Part shown: positions 1 through 6,943 of the stretch, one piece after another
How positions within the stretch are numbered: position 1 is the stretch's first letter
How the letters are laid out: the number at the start of each line of letters is the position of its first letter
Assembly: GCA_036338025.1 (NCBI GenBank)
Contig: JAYZDB010000331.1
Span: 1 to 13,878 of the forward strand
Reading direction: 5' to 3'
From: JAYZDB01 sp036338025
Lineage (GTDB): Bacteria > Planctomycetota > UBA1135 > UBA2386
Length of the DNA stretch: 13,878 bases
Program-made: the position numbers and the translations under genes
The notes under the pieces: model-generated
What the model was told of the DNA's origin: nothing
The model's database searches: none
Seen by the model: only the letters and a program-made list of their open reading frames with translations

Positions 1-335
1 GTTGCGGCGTCGGCGTCAGGCTGCCACTTTGGCATCAAGGTGCCTGGCTTGATGTTGTGTGGATCTGCCAAGAAACTCTTCAGCCAACTCACAGTGACGC
101 GTGAGGCGATTCTCTTCAGGTCGGGTGCCTGCCGCCTGCGAAGGTGCGTCCCGCTGCCCCCAGCCGCGTGACACGCAGTGCAGGAAAGTTCGCTGAGCAA
201 GACAACGCCTCGCTCAGAGGGAGTTGATGATCTGTGTGAGCGTAGTCGTTCCACACCTGGAACGATGGGGTGCTGGGCGAGAAGTGGGGTGCCCAGCCCG
301 AGGGCGAGAAGCACCAAAGTGTATTTCGACGGCAT
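1..335 (-). CDS. Exported c-type cytochrome, N-terminal part (runs off left edge)
   Basis: An open frame starts with ATG at 335-333 and stays open to base 1 (111 full codons), so the C-terminus is missing. Residues 1-21 (MPSKYTLVLLALGLGTPLLA, then Q) look like a Sec signal peptide: Lys4, a Leu-rich core and an A-x-A-like cleavage site. One heme c attachment motif is visible, SCTACH, at about residues 52-57, followed by a basic stretch and the segment VSWLKSFLADPHNIKPGTLM, which resembles the 'FLxDP...PGTxMP' region of periplasmic mono-heme cytochrome modules, the Met being a plausible distal heme ligand. The family is known for electron transfer outside the cytoplasmic membrane; Planctomycetota often fuse such modules to large C-terminal domains, which cannot be seen here. 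The frame has an upstream stop at 374-372 and no other usual start codon, so the ATG is well fixed. No Shine-Dalgarno is visible. It is not obviously part of the phosphonate operon, from which 149 bp separate it. Confidence 0.75.
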   Translation of the reverse strand, partial: MPSKYTLVLLALGLGTPLLAQHPIVPGVERLRSHRSSTPSERGVVLLSELSCTACHAAGGSGTHLRRRQAPDLKRIASRVTVSWLKSFLADPHNIKPGTLMPKWQPDADAA

Positions 336-484
336 GCGAACAGGGGGGGGATGCTGACGCGAACGAGTGGATTAGAGAAGGGTGATGCCCGGAAAGCAAA
401 CCTCCTTCCATCGACATGAGTCTGCTGCACGGGAGTCTTGCGTCCCTGTTCGGGTCGTTGCTGCTGGTATTTCGTTGCAGCGAT
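336..484. other. Intergenic gap with G8 homopolymer
   Basis: This gap lies between the end of the alcohol dehydrogenase gene and the start of the cytochrome gene, both on the minus strand, and must hold any cytochrome promoter. It contains a run of eight G (343-350; C8 on the transcribed sense strand) and a perfect AAGGAGGT on the minus strand (407-400) that is not followed by a usable ATG or GTG at normal spacing. I could not identify a convincing promoter or terminator hairpin. Confidence 0.5.
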
Positions 485-1543
485 TCAGGCGGTGCTCGTA
501 TCGAGTGAGACGCGTGCCCATTGATGGGTTTTAGCGAGCTCTATTGCCGCTGCGAGGTTCTCGAGATGTTCGGGCGGAGCGACCAGCGCTTCGAATGGCA
601 GGTGGTGAATTTGCCGCTCGAGGAATGCCAGCGCAGCATCGAGGTGACCCGGCGCGTAGTTGTGGACCCCGCGCAGGGTGAGGCACTTGCGGATGATCGT
701 CTCCGCGGTGATGTCCAAGGCAGAATCAGGGTGGACGAGGCCCACAAAGATGTAGCTACCTCCGATCCGGCACAAGTTGATACCCTCCTCGACGACTGAC
801 TTGACCCCAGCTACCTCGATCACGGCATCGACCCCCTGCGGATGACGACTTGAGATTTCTTGCTCGGCGTGAGCGGCATCGATGGGAACCCCTCCGAACT
901 GTTCGATCAGTTTTCTCCGCGCTCCATCGACCTCGGTGCAGTAGATCTGCTCGACCCCGGCTTCCTGTAGCAGTGCGCATCCGTATAGGCCAAGTAGGCC
1001 GCCACCTTGGATGAGGACGCTGCCAGGGGAACTCGGAAGTTGGGAGATAGCGTTGACCATGGTCGCGAGCGCACAGTTTGCGGGCGCTGCAACGTGGTCT
1101 GGCACCTTGTCAGGAACGCGTGCGATGTGGGTTCCGGGCCGTAGCACGATATGGGATGCATAGCAGCCGTTGTGCCCGGTGCCGTCACCGAGTGGCGCAT
1201 GCCCATACTTGAACAAGTGCTGGCACTTCTGCGGGAGGCCGTGCGTCGTGCATGCCGCGCAACGCCCACAACTATCTGCAATCGACCAGGTTACCCGATC
1301 ACCTGGCGCCAGATCGCGACCGGATCCGAGTTGAACAATGCGCCCGATGGCTTCATGTCCGAGTACACATGGCGTTCGTTCGGTACGGGTGCCGTCGATC
1401 GTGTGCAGGTCAGAGCCACAGATTGTCGCGAGGTCAATTGCTACCAGGGCTTCACCTGGTGCTGGATCGAACTCGAGGTCCTTGTGCTCGAGGGCCATCG
1501 GCTTCCCGGTCCCGTGGAAGACCTGCAGCCGGGTGTTCACCAT
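485..1543 (-). CDS. Zinc-dependent alcohol dehydrogenase, phosphonate-catabolism-associated type
   Basis: A 352-residue medium-chain (MDR) zinc alcohol dehydrogenase. Catalytic zinc ligands are Cys42 (in ICGSDLHT), His63 and Glu64 (GHEAIG) and Cys157 (ANCALAT). The structural zinc lobe has Cys92, Cys95, Cys98 and Cys107. The Rossmann motif is GGGLLG at 180-185. The frame is open to 1645, but those extra codons are antisense-free overlap with phnY coding sequence and give a non-MDR N-terminus, so I chose ATG at 1543-1541, which precedes the canonical start (MVNTRLQVF). This start overlaps the last codons of phnY by 7 nt, suggesting translational coupling. It resembles the clade described as putative phosphonate catabolism associated alcohol dehydrogenase (TIGR03366, 'HpnZ proposed'), which recurs beside phosphonate genes. 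The substrate is unknown; a hydroxyalkylphosphonate, for instance oxidation of 2-hydroxyethylphosphonate to phosphonoacetaldehyde, would feed directly into PhnY, but that is an inference. Confidence 0.88.
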   Translation of the reverse strand: MVNTRLQVFHGTGKPMALEHKDLEFDPAPGEALVAIDLATICGSDLHTIDGTRTERTPCVLGHEAIGRIVQLGSGRDLAPGDRVTWSIADSCGRCAACTTHGLPQKCQHLFKYGHAPLGDGTGHNGCYASHIVLRPGTHIARVPDKVPDHVAAPANCALATMVNAISQLPSSPGSVLIQGGGLLGLYGCALLQEAGVEQIYCTEVDGARRKLIEQFGGVPIDAAHAEQEISSRHPQGVDAVIEVAGVKSVVEEGINLCRIGGSYIFVGLVHPDSALDITAETIIRKCLTLRGVHNYAPGHLDAALAFLERQIHHLPFEALVAPPEHLENLAAAIELAKTHQWARVSLDTSTA

Positions 1544-2961
1544 GGCAGGGAGAAGGTCTTGACCGTAGTCATGTACTTCATCGCCTCGATCACGCCCTCC
1601 TTGATCCCGAGACCGGAGTCCTTGACACCTCCGAAGGGTGAACACTCGATTCGATATCCGGGAACATCGTTGATGTTGACGGTGCCGGTACGGATCCGAC
1701 GAACGGCCTCGATGGCGCGGTTCAGGTCGTTGGTGACGATGCCTGTGGACAGGCCGTAGGCCGTTGAATTCGCGAGTTCGATGGCATCATCCAGATCTTC
1801 GATCGCCAGGATTGGAGCCAGGGGTCCGAAGGATTCGGTCTGGACCATCTCGGCGGAGCGCGGCACATCCGCGATAACAGTCGGTGGCATGCAGGCACCA
1901 TCGTTTTCGCCGCCGGTCAATACGCGTGCGCCGGCGGCGACGGCATCGCGAACCCGCCGTGTCAGTTCATCAGCGGCGGCCGTGTCGATCACGGTCCCGA
2001 CGAGAGTCTCGGGATCGCTTGGGTCGCCGACTCGATACTCTGCGGTCTTTTCGACCAGGCGTTGCGTGAAGTCCTCGATGATGTCCTTGTGGACCAGCAG
2101 GCGTTTGACTGCGGTGCATCGTTGGCCGGAGTTGCGGTAACAGCCTTCTGCCGCCAAGGTCACCGCATGGTCGAGGTCCGCGTCTTCCAAAACGATCAGC
2201 GGTGAGTTGCCACCGAGTTCCAGACAGAGCTTCTTGTAGCCGGCGGTGGTGCTGATCTGCTTGCCGATGGCAACGCTGCCGGTAAAGCTGACGAGTTCGA
2301 TCCGTTCGTCGCGGATCAAGGGGGTGACTACGGTGTCAAGCGGGCCGACCAGTACACTGAGCATCCAGCCGGGGAGGCCAGCTTCGTAGAGCAGTTCCAC
2401 CATCCTGATCGCCGACAGCGGTGTTTTTTCGGACGGCTTGAGGATGATCGGAGTCCCGCAGGCGATCGCTGGTGCCAGCTTGTGAGCGACCTGGTTCAAG
2501 GGATGGTTGAAGGGCGTGATCGCTGCCGCCGACCTGAGTGGTTCACGGATCGTGAAGATCTTGCGGGCCTTGCCGTGAGGCGTGATGTCACAAGAAAACA
2601 CCTGCCCGTCGTCTTTCAGTGCTTCCATGGCGGCGAACTGGAGCACGTCCTGGGAGCGCCCGACTTCGTACCGGGTTTCCCGCATGCAGAGCCCTGTTTC
2701 GCTACGGATCAGATCAGCAAATTCGTCGGCACGGGCCAGCAAGAGTTGCCGGGCTGTCTCGAGCACTTGTGATCGTTCGTGACGCGTGAGTGGAGTCCCA
2801 GCGTGTAGCATGGTCTCGATTGCCTGGTCGAGATGTTCGGGCCCGACCAGCGAGACCTGTGCGGTGACGGATCCGTCGAAAGGATACGTAACATCGAGGA
2901 GATCATCCGTGACAACAGGCTTGCCGGCGATGTAGCACGGCCACGGTTTCAGTTGTGTCAT
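1537..2961 (-). CDS. phnY: Phosphonoacetaldehyde dehydrogenase PhnY
   Basis: A 474-residue NAD(P)-dependent aldehyde dehydrogenase of full family length. It oxidises phosphonoacetaldehyde to phosphonoacetate, between PhnW and PhnA. Visible ALDH signatures: Asn152 in TPFNHPLN (oxyanion), Lys175 in ILKPSEKTPLS (cofactor), VSFTGSVAIGK around 224-234, general base Glu248 in LELGGNSPL, catalytic Cys282 in NSGQRCTAVKR, and ESFGPLAP near the C-terminus. The NSGQRCTAVKR form of the active site and the immediate neighbour phnA favour PhnY over generic succinate-semialdehyde or betaine-aldehyde dehydrogenases. It starts with ATG 2 nt after the phnA stop and overlaps the downstream alcohol dehydrogenase gene, so it sits in the middle of a tightly packed operon. 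No Shine-Dalgarno is apparent upstream of the ATG, again consistent with coupled translation. Confidence 0.9.
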   Translation of the reverse strand: MTQLKPWPCYIAGKPVVTDDLLDVTYPFDGSVTAQVSLVGPEHLDQAIETMLHAGTPLTRHERSQVLETARQLLLARADEFADLIRSETGLCMRETRYEVGRSQDVLQFAAMEALKDDGQVFSCDITPHGKARKIFTIREPLRSAAAITPFNHPLNQVAHKLAPAIACGTPIILKPSEKTPLSAIRMVELLYEAGLPGWMLSVLVGPLDTVVTPLIRDERIELVSFTGSVAIGKQISTTAGYKKLCLELGGNSPLIVLEDADLDHAVTLAAEGCYRNSGQRCTAVKRLLVHKDIIEDFTQRLVEKTAEYRVGDPSDPETLVGTVIDTAAADELTRRVRDAVAAGARVLTGGENDGACMPPTVIADVPRSAEMVQTESFGPLAPILAIEDLDDAIELANSTAYGLSTGIVTNDLNRAIEAVRRIRTGTVNINDVPGYRIECSPFGGVKDSGLGIKEGVIEAMKYMTTVKTFSLPW

Positions 2962-2963
2962 GA

Positions 2964-4211
2964 CTACGTTGTCGGGTTCGAGGGGCCGTTGCAGACGAAG
3001 TCGAAGATGTCGAAGTTGCGTGGGTCGCCGAGGGCTTTCATCCGGTATTCGGGTTTGAGCGGCTCGGATACGACCATCGGCACGATTTCTTCGTAACGGG
3101 CTCCGTGTGATCGTAGTGGTCGATCCAAGCCGCTGAGGTCGTGGTCCTCAGGCCGGCGTCCGATGACGACGTCACGCGTGGCGAGGACATAGATGTCGCC
3201 AATCCGTTCGGCTTCCAACTCGAGTTTTCGTGCTGCAAGTTCGCGGGTATATACCTCGGAGATGCCGTCGAGCTCTGCGATCCACGCGAGGACTTCAGCG
3301 CGATCCATCGATTCCGGAAGGTATACCGTGACCGCACCACCGAGAGCGCCGTGGTGCACGACATAGGGGTCAGTGATCGGACAGATAACCCGGATTCCCT
3401 CGCCGAATCTCTTCTCGAGTTCTGTTTGAAGGTACAGCACCTTGGGCAGGCCTTCGGCGTCGTGTTTTGCGTTCATGCCGTGGTCGGCGGTGATTCCCAC
3501 GACCGCTCCAAGTTCGAGCATGCGGCCGATTTCGCGGTCGAGGTCTTCGTAGAAAGCCAGCACCTCGGGTTCTTCCGGGGAGTACTTGTGTTGGACGTAG
3601 TCGGTCAAGGAGAGGTAGAGAAAGTCGGCCTTGCCGCTTTCGATCATCGCCGCACCGGCTTTGAGGACGAAGATGCTGGCATCACCGGAATAGATTGTCG
3701 GCTTGGCCTCGCCGACCATCGCTTCGACCTCATCGATGCCGTGAGTTTCAGTGCGTGCCTCGTCAGCTTTCTCGGAGGAGAAAGCGATGCCCTCGAGTCC
3801 GTCCGAAAGGAATGCACGCAGCTTGTCTTTGGCGGTGACGAACGCCACCTTGCGGCCGGCCTGCGCAGCGCTTGCGAGGATGGTGGGGGCGCGGAGGTAG
3901 TGGGGAGAGTTGGTCATCACTTCTTCGCCAGAATCTGGATCGAGGAAGAAGTTGCCGCAGATGCCTGTCTTTGACGGGGGTAGACCGGTGCAGATCGCTG
4001 CGTTGTTGACGTTCGTGAATGCGGGCAAAGCAGCGCGGACCAAGCCTCGATAGCCTCTGGCGGACATGGTGGTGATGTGCGGAGCTCGTCCGCGATCCAT
4101 CGCCGCACTCAGATATTCATCGGCGCATCCATCGATGCAAATCACGACGACGGGGCGACCCGGGACATCGTAGTCTCGACCGTTGACGCAGAAGGTGGCG
4201 GCGGCGTTCAT
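2964..4211 (-). CDS. phnA: Phosphonoacetate hydrolase PhnA
   Basis: A 415-residue member of the alkaline phosphatase superfamily that hydrolyses the C-P bond of phosphonoacetate to acetate and phosphate using two zinc ions. Every expected metal or catalytic residue is visible with the right spacing: Asp27 (CIDGCADEY), nucleophile Thr66 (AFTNVNN), Asp204 and His208 (SLTDYVQHKYSP), Asp243 and His244 (TADHGMNAKHD) and His369 (RSHGARYEEIVP). The MNAKHD and LRSHG segments are typical of phosphonoacetate hydrolases rather than nucleotide pyrophosphatases. This is phosphonoacetate hydrolase and not the unrelated zinc-ribbon protein also called PhnA (YjdM). No signal peptide is seen, so it is cytoplasmic, which fits generation of its substrate by PhnY. 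It starts 65 bp after the transporter stop and ends 2 bp before phnY, so it is the second gene of the operon. Confidence 0.93.
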   Translation of the reverse strand: MNAAATFCVNGRDYDVPGRPVVVICIDGCADEYLSAAMDRGRAPHITTMSARGYRGLVRAALPAFTNVNNAAICTGLPPSKTGICGNFFLDPDSGEEVMTNSPHYLRAPTILASAAQAGRKVAFVTAKDKLRAFLSDGLEGIAFSSEKADEARTETHGIDEVEAMVGEAKPTIYSGDASIFVLKAGAAMIESGKADFLYLSLTDYVQHKYSPEEPEVLAFYEDLDREIGRMLELGAVVGITADHGMNAKHDAEGLPKVLYLQTELEKRFGEGIRVICPITDPYVVHHGALGGAVTVYLPESMDRAEVLAWIAELDGISEVYTRELAARKLELEAERIGDIYVLATRDVVIGRRPEDHDLSGLDRPLRSHGARYEEIVPMVVSEPLKPEYRMKALGDPRNFDIFDFVCNGPSNPTT

Positions 4212-4276
4212 TGGGAACGAGTGTGGTCGGGATGTCGGCGCAAATCCACCATTCTATGACCCGTGGCGCTACATCC

Positions 4277-5599
4277 TCATTTGTCTCGGGGCTGTGGTGA
4301 GCCGCGCCGCATGAAATAGACGAGGCTTGCGATGAGCGAAATGGCCCCTCCCAGGCTCATCGCGTAGGTCAATTGCTGGAAGAACTCCAAGCGGGAGGTA
4401 TCCGTCAGGAACTGGTCTTTGTAGATCTGCAAGCCGATTGACCCCGTGTACCCGATTGCGTCGGTCAGGTAGATGGCGAAGACCGCGGTTCCTGCGAAGC
4501 GCGTGTACGCCAAGAGTCGGTCGAAGAGGACCGATCCGAACGGCACATAGGCTAGATACGCGCCGAGACCCACCAGGGTCATCCACTGGATACCGTCGAG
4601 CATTTCGTTCTGCAGCATCCAAGTCGCAACCCCCATCAAGATCTGGCCTGCGCTCATGATCAGGAACGCGAACATCAGGCCGAGCCTGTTGCTGCGGATC
4701 AGGCAGAGGAGTGAGAGTGCGATCATCACCCCGAACGCGATGGGCACCTCGGTCTGGGTGAAAATACCGGCCTGGCCACCCAGGCCGAGTTCCTTGAGGA
4801 TCTCGACTCCGTAGTTGTCCCGGTAGTCCCGGTAGGCGGTGAGGAAGAAGTACATCCCGCACAGGAGGAACATCCCCAGCGAGAACTCACGCAGGAAAGC
4901 CCAGCGATCGCTGGCGTACATCTGGGTGCGTGCGGACCGTTCGTCCCTGTCCGCCTGAGTAGGCAGGGGTAGTTTTGAAAGCAGGTAGACACCGAACAGG
5001 AACGGCAACAAGAAGATGCCGCCGGTCACAAAGGGCATCCAGTAGTCTGAGACTCCGTAGTCGGACATCAACCAGAGCCCGACGTCCTTGACCACGCCGC
5101 TGGCGATGATGTAGGAGCACGAGAGGCCAGCGAGCATGAATTCCGAGGTGCGCCGCCCTTCAAGGTGCAGGACCACAGTTCCCCAGACCATTCCGAGCGG
5201 TAGGCCGTTGGCGAAGATGGCGACGACCTTGAGGCTGACCGGCAAGATCGCGAACAAGAGCAGGGAGCCCCATGCGGTCAAGATCAGCCCCACCAGGAGC
5301 TTGGCACGGCCGCTCTTGCCCGCCTCGGAGCAGATCTTCATGCCCACGTACTTGGAGATCGTGTAACCCACGATCTGTGCGATTACGTAGATGGTCTTGA
5401 GGTCGTAGGCCGTGCCCAGGAATTTCAGACCGCCGTAGTCGCTAGCCGCGAAGGGCTTGCGGAACGCGTACATGCAAAAGTACGTCGTGAAGGCCGCGAA
5501 GATCGCATACATGCTGAGAGCCCCAGCACTCGAGCCCTCCAGGGTACGTTTGAGCCCCCGCTGGTTTGTGGCATGGTCTCCATTGTCTTCCATCTTCAT
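4277..5599 (-). CDS. MFS-type membrane transporter (DUF5690-like), probable phosphonate importer
   Basis: A 440-residue polytopic protein with about 12 hydrophobic segments (roughly 28-46, 68-85, 100-118, 122-142, 155-172, 188-208, 238-256, 284-302, 306-326, 338-356, 366-384 and 410-430). The first helix contains YFCMYAFRKPFAASDY. I recognise this as the DUF5690 family, and it resembles the Y..RK.F motif at the same place in organophosphate:phosphate antiporters such as GlpT and UhpT, where basic residues bind the phosphoryl group. A pair of acidic/basic residues, RDYRDNYG, follows helix 7. It is the first gene of the phnA-phnY-alcohol dehydrogenase operon and diverges from phnW, with no ABC-type phnCDE in the window. 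Uptake of 2-aminoethylphosphonate or another phosphonate is therefore the best guess; the substrate is inferred from context. ATG at 5599 is used; a second ATG two codons later is equally possible. Confidence 0.8.
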   Translation of the reverse strand: MKMEDNGDHATNQRGLKRTLEGSSAGALSMYAIFAAFTTYFCMYAFRKPFAASDYGGLKFLGTAYDLKTIYVIAQIVGYTISKYVGMKICSEAGKSGRAKLLVGLILTAWGSLLLFAILPVSLKVVAIFANGLPLGMVWGTVVLHLEGRRTSEFMLAGLSCSYIIASGVVKDVGLWLMSDYGVSDYWMPFVTGGIFLLPFLFGVYLLSKLPLPTQADRDERSARTQMYASDRWAFLREFSLGMFLLCGMYFFLTAYRDYRDNYGVEILKELGLGGQAGIFTQTEVPIAFGVMIALSLLCLIRSNRLGLMFAFLIMSAGQILMGVATWMLQNEMLDGIQWMTLVGLGAYLAYVPFGSVLFDRLLAYTRFAGTAVFAIYLTDAIGYTGSIGLQIYKDQFLTDTSRLEFFQQLTYAMSLGGAISLIASLVYFMRRGSPQPRDK

Positions 5600-5802
5600 G
5601 TGAGGCTCATGTCACGTACTGGGCGTATCCCCCGAACGTCGCGGAGACCTTGGTGATTTGCCAACGAAACTGGGTCGTGCCGGGTGCAGGGTGTATATCA
5701 AGGCAAACCAGCGCCTGTGCATATATCGAATCGAGCTTTGTTCTCGGCTGCCTCGTGCCAGGCATACCCGGCTAGACATAGCCGGTACAACATGACCTGA
5801 CC
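5600..5802. promoter_or_regulatory. Divergent promoter region between transporter operon and phnW
   Basis: These 203 bp separate the two divergent halves of the phosphonate locus and must hold both promoters. Two identical TATATC hexamers lie at 5694-5699 and 5722-5727, in an otherwise GC-rich stretch, and are candidate -10 elements or operator half-sites; no good -35 box pairs with them. An inverted repeat follows near phnW (described separately). No regulator gene is present in the window, so control is by an unlinked factor. The assignment rests on geometry more than on consensus matches. Confidence 0.45.
5765..5787. repeat. Inverted repeat upstream of phnW, possible operator or leader hairpin
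   Basis: CCGGCTA (5768-5774) and TAGCCGG (5779-5785) are perfect complements around a GACA spacer. Allowing one bulged C extends the arms to TACC(C)GGCTA and TAGCCGGTA. It ends 15 nt before the phnW ATG. The position suits a repressor operator over the transcript start or a hairpin in the leader that would sit near the ribosome binding region. There is no U tract, so a rho-independent attenuator is unlikely. Confidence 0.5.
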
Positions 5803-6918
5803 ATGGATGATGACATTCCGTACTTGTTGCTGACGCCGGGCCCCCTCACGACTTCCAAGTCTGTGCGGCGGGCGATGCAGAGCGATTATTCGACTTGGGA
5901 TGTGGACTACAACGAACGTGTGGAGTTCGTGCGCAACGAGCTGGTGAGGCTCGCAGCGAAGGACCGGGAATTGCATACATCGGTGCTGATGCAGGGCAGT
6001 GGGACCTTCGCAGTGGAATCGACGCTAGGTTCTGTGATCCCTCCAGATGGCAAGGCCCTGGTTGTCGACAACGGCGCCTATGGCGCCCGAATCGTGCAAA
6101 TCCTGGAGCGATTGCGGATTGACTCCGCAGTTGTGGGCTTGCCCGAGACCCAGGTGGTGACTCCGGATCTCGTTCGATTCGCGCTGGAGACAGACGCAGC
6201 GATCACCCACGTTGTGATGGTGCACTGTGAAACCACTACGGGGATGCTCAACCCCGCCGCCGAGATCGGGATGTTGGCCCGAGAATTCGACAAGGAGTTC
6301 ATTCTCGACGCCATGTCTTCATTCGGGGGGATCCCGATTGAGATGCTGGACCACGGGATCCACTACCTGATCGCCTCTGCGAACAAGTGCGTCCAAGGTG
6401 TGCCGGGATTTGGGTTCGTGGTTGCACGTCGCCGGACCCTCGAGCAGACGCAGGGCTGGGCGCGATCGCTGAGCCTTGACCTTCATGATCAATGGGACGG
6501 TATGCAAAAGGGCGGTGGGAAGTGGCGCTACACATCGCCGACTCACGCCTTGCTGGCATTCGAGCAAGCCCTGCGAGAATTATCCGAAGAGGGCGGAGTT
6601 GCGGCCCGCCACGCTCGGTACAGCGAGAACCACCGGGTATTGGTGGATGGCATGCGATCGCTGGGATTCGAGACCTTGCTTCCCGATGAGTTGCAGGCAC
6701 CGATCATCACCTCGTTTCTGAGTCCGTCCGACTCGAACTATCGCTTCGATGAATTCTACGCGGCTCTGAAGGCGCGCCGATTTGTGATCTATCCAGGCAA
6801 AGTCTCCGATGCGGACACTTTTCGGATTGGCAACATCGGGCATGTGTTTCCAGATGACATGCTTGAGCTGATAGGTAGCATTCGGGAAACGCTCGAGGAC
6901 TTGGGCGTTCAGATGTGA
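5803..6918 (+). CDS. phnW: 2-aminoethylphosphonate--pyruvate transaminase PhnW
   Basis: A 371-residue fold-type I PLP aminotransferase of class V type. It moves the amino group of 2-aminoethylphosphonate to pyruvate, giving phosphonoacetaldehyde and alanine. The N-terminus has LLLTPGPLTTSKSVRRAM and, soon after, DYSTWDVDYNERV, both characteristic of PhnW. The GSGTFAVES segment (65-73) binds the PLP phosphate, Asp169 (LDAMSSFGG) pairs with the pyridine nitrogen, and Lys195 in SANKCVQGVPGFGF forms the Schiff base. The C-terminal FVIYPGKVSDADTFRIGNIG is also family-typical. Length matches known PhnW proteins (about 365-370). It is the only plus-strand gene of the phosphonate locus and diverges from the transporter operon, so both should respond to the same signal. 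The ATG at 5803 places the conserved LTPGP at the usual distance; no Shine-Dalgarno is visible. Its stop is one base from the stop of the convergent lipoprotein gene. Confidence 0.95.
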   Translation: MDDDIPYLLLTPGPLTTSKSVRRAMQSDYSTWDVDYNERVEFVRNELVRLAAKDRELHTSVLMQGSGTFAVESTLGSVIPPDGKALVVDNGAYGARIVQILERLRIDSAVVGLPETQVVTPDLVRFALETDAAITHVVMVHCETTTGMLNPAAEIGMLAREFDKEFILDAMSSFGGIPIEMLDHGIHYLIASANKCVQGVPGFGFVVARRRTLEQTQGWARSLSLDLHDQWDGMQKGGGKWRYTSPTHALLAFEQALRELSEEGGVAARHARYSENHRVLVDGMRSLGFETLLPDELQAPIITSFLSPSDSNYRFDEFYAALKARRFVIYPGKVSDADTFRIGNIGHVFPDDMLELIGSIRETLEDLGVQM

Positions 6919-6919
6919 A

Positions 6920-6943
6920 CTAGCGCAGAGATACCCGCGCTAG
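6920..6943. repeat. Inverted repeat at the phnW / lipoprotein convergence
   Basis: CTAGCGC (6920-6926) and GCGCTAG (6937-6943) form a perfect 7-bp stem with a 10-nt loop directly after the phnW stop. On the other strand the same bases encode the last codons and the TAG of the lipoprotein gene. It could act as a transcription end for phnW, but neither side has a T run, so intrinsic termination is weakly supported. Confidence 0.35.

Noticed and set aside
400..407. Perfect minus-strand AAGGAGGT, possible strong ribosome binding site
   Set aside because: No ATG or GTG lies 5-10 nt downstream, and the cytochrome start is more than 60 nt away. It is probably chance.
116..430. Minus-strand open frames (104 and 67 codons) at the left edge
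   Set aside because: They are out of frame with the signal peptide + SCTACH cytochrome reading and have no recognisable features.
3141..3974. Long plus-strand open frame (277 codons) inside phnA
   Set aside because: It is antisense to phnA, which has all catalytic residues. Its translation has no recognisable domain; GC-rich codon bias produces such shadows.
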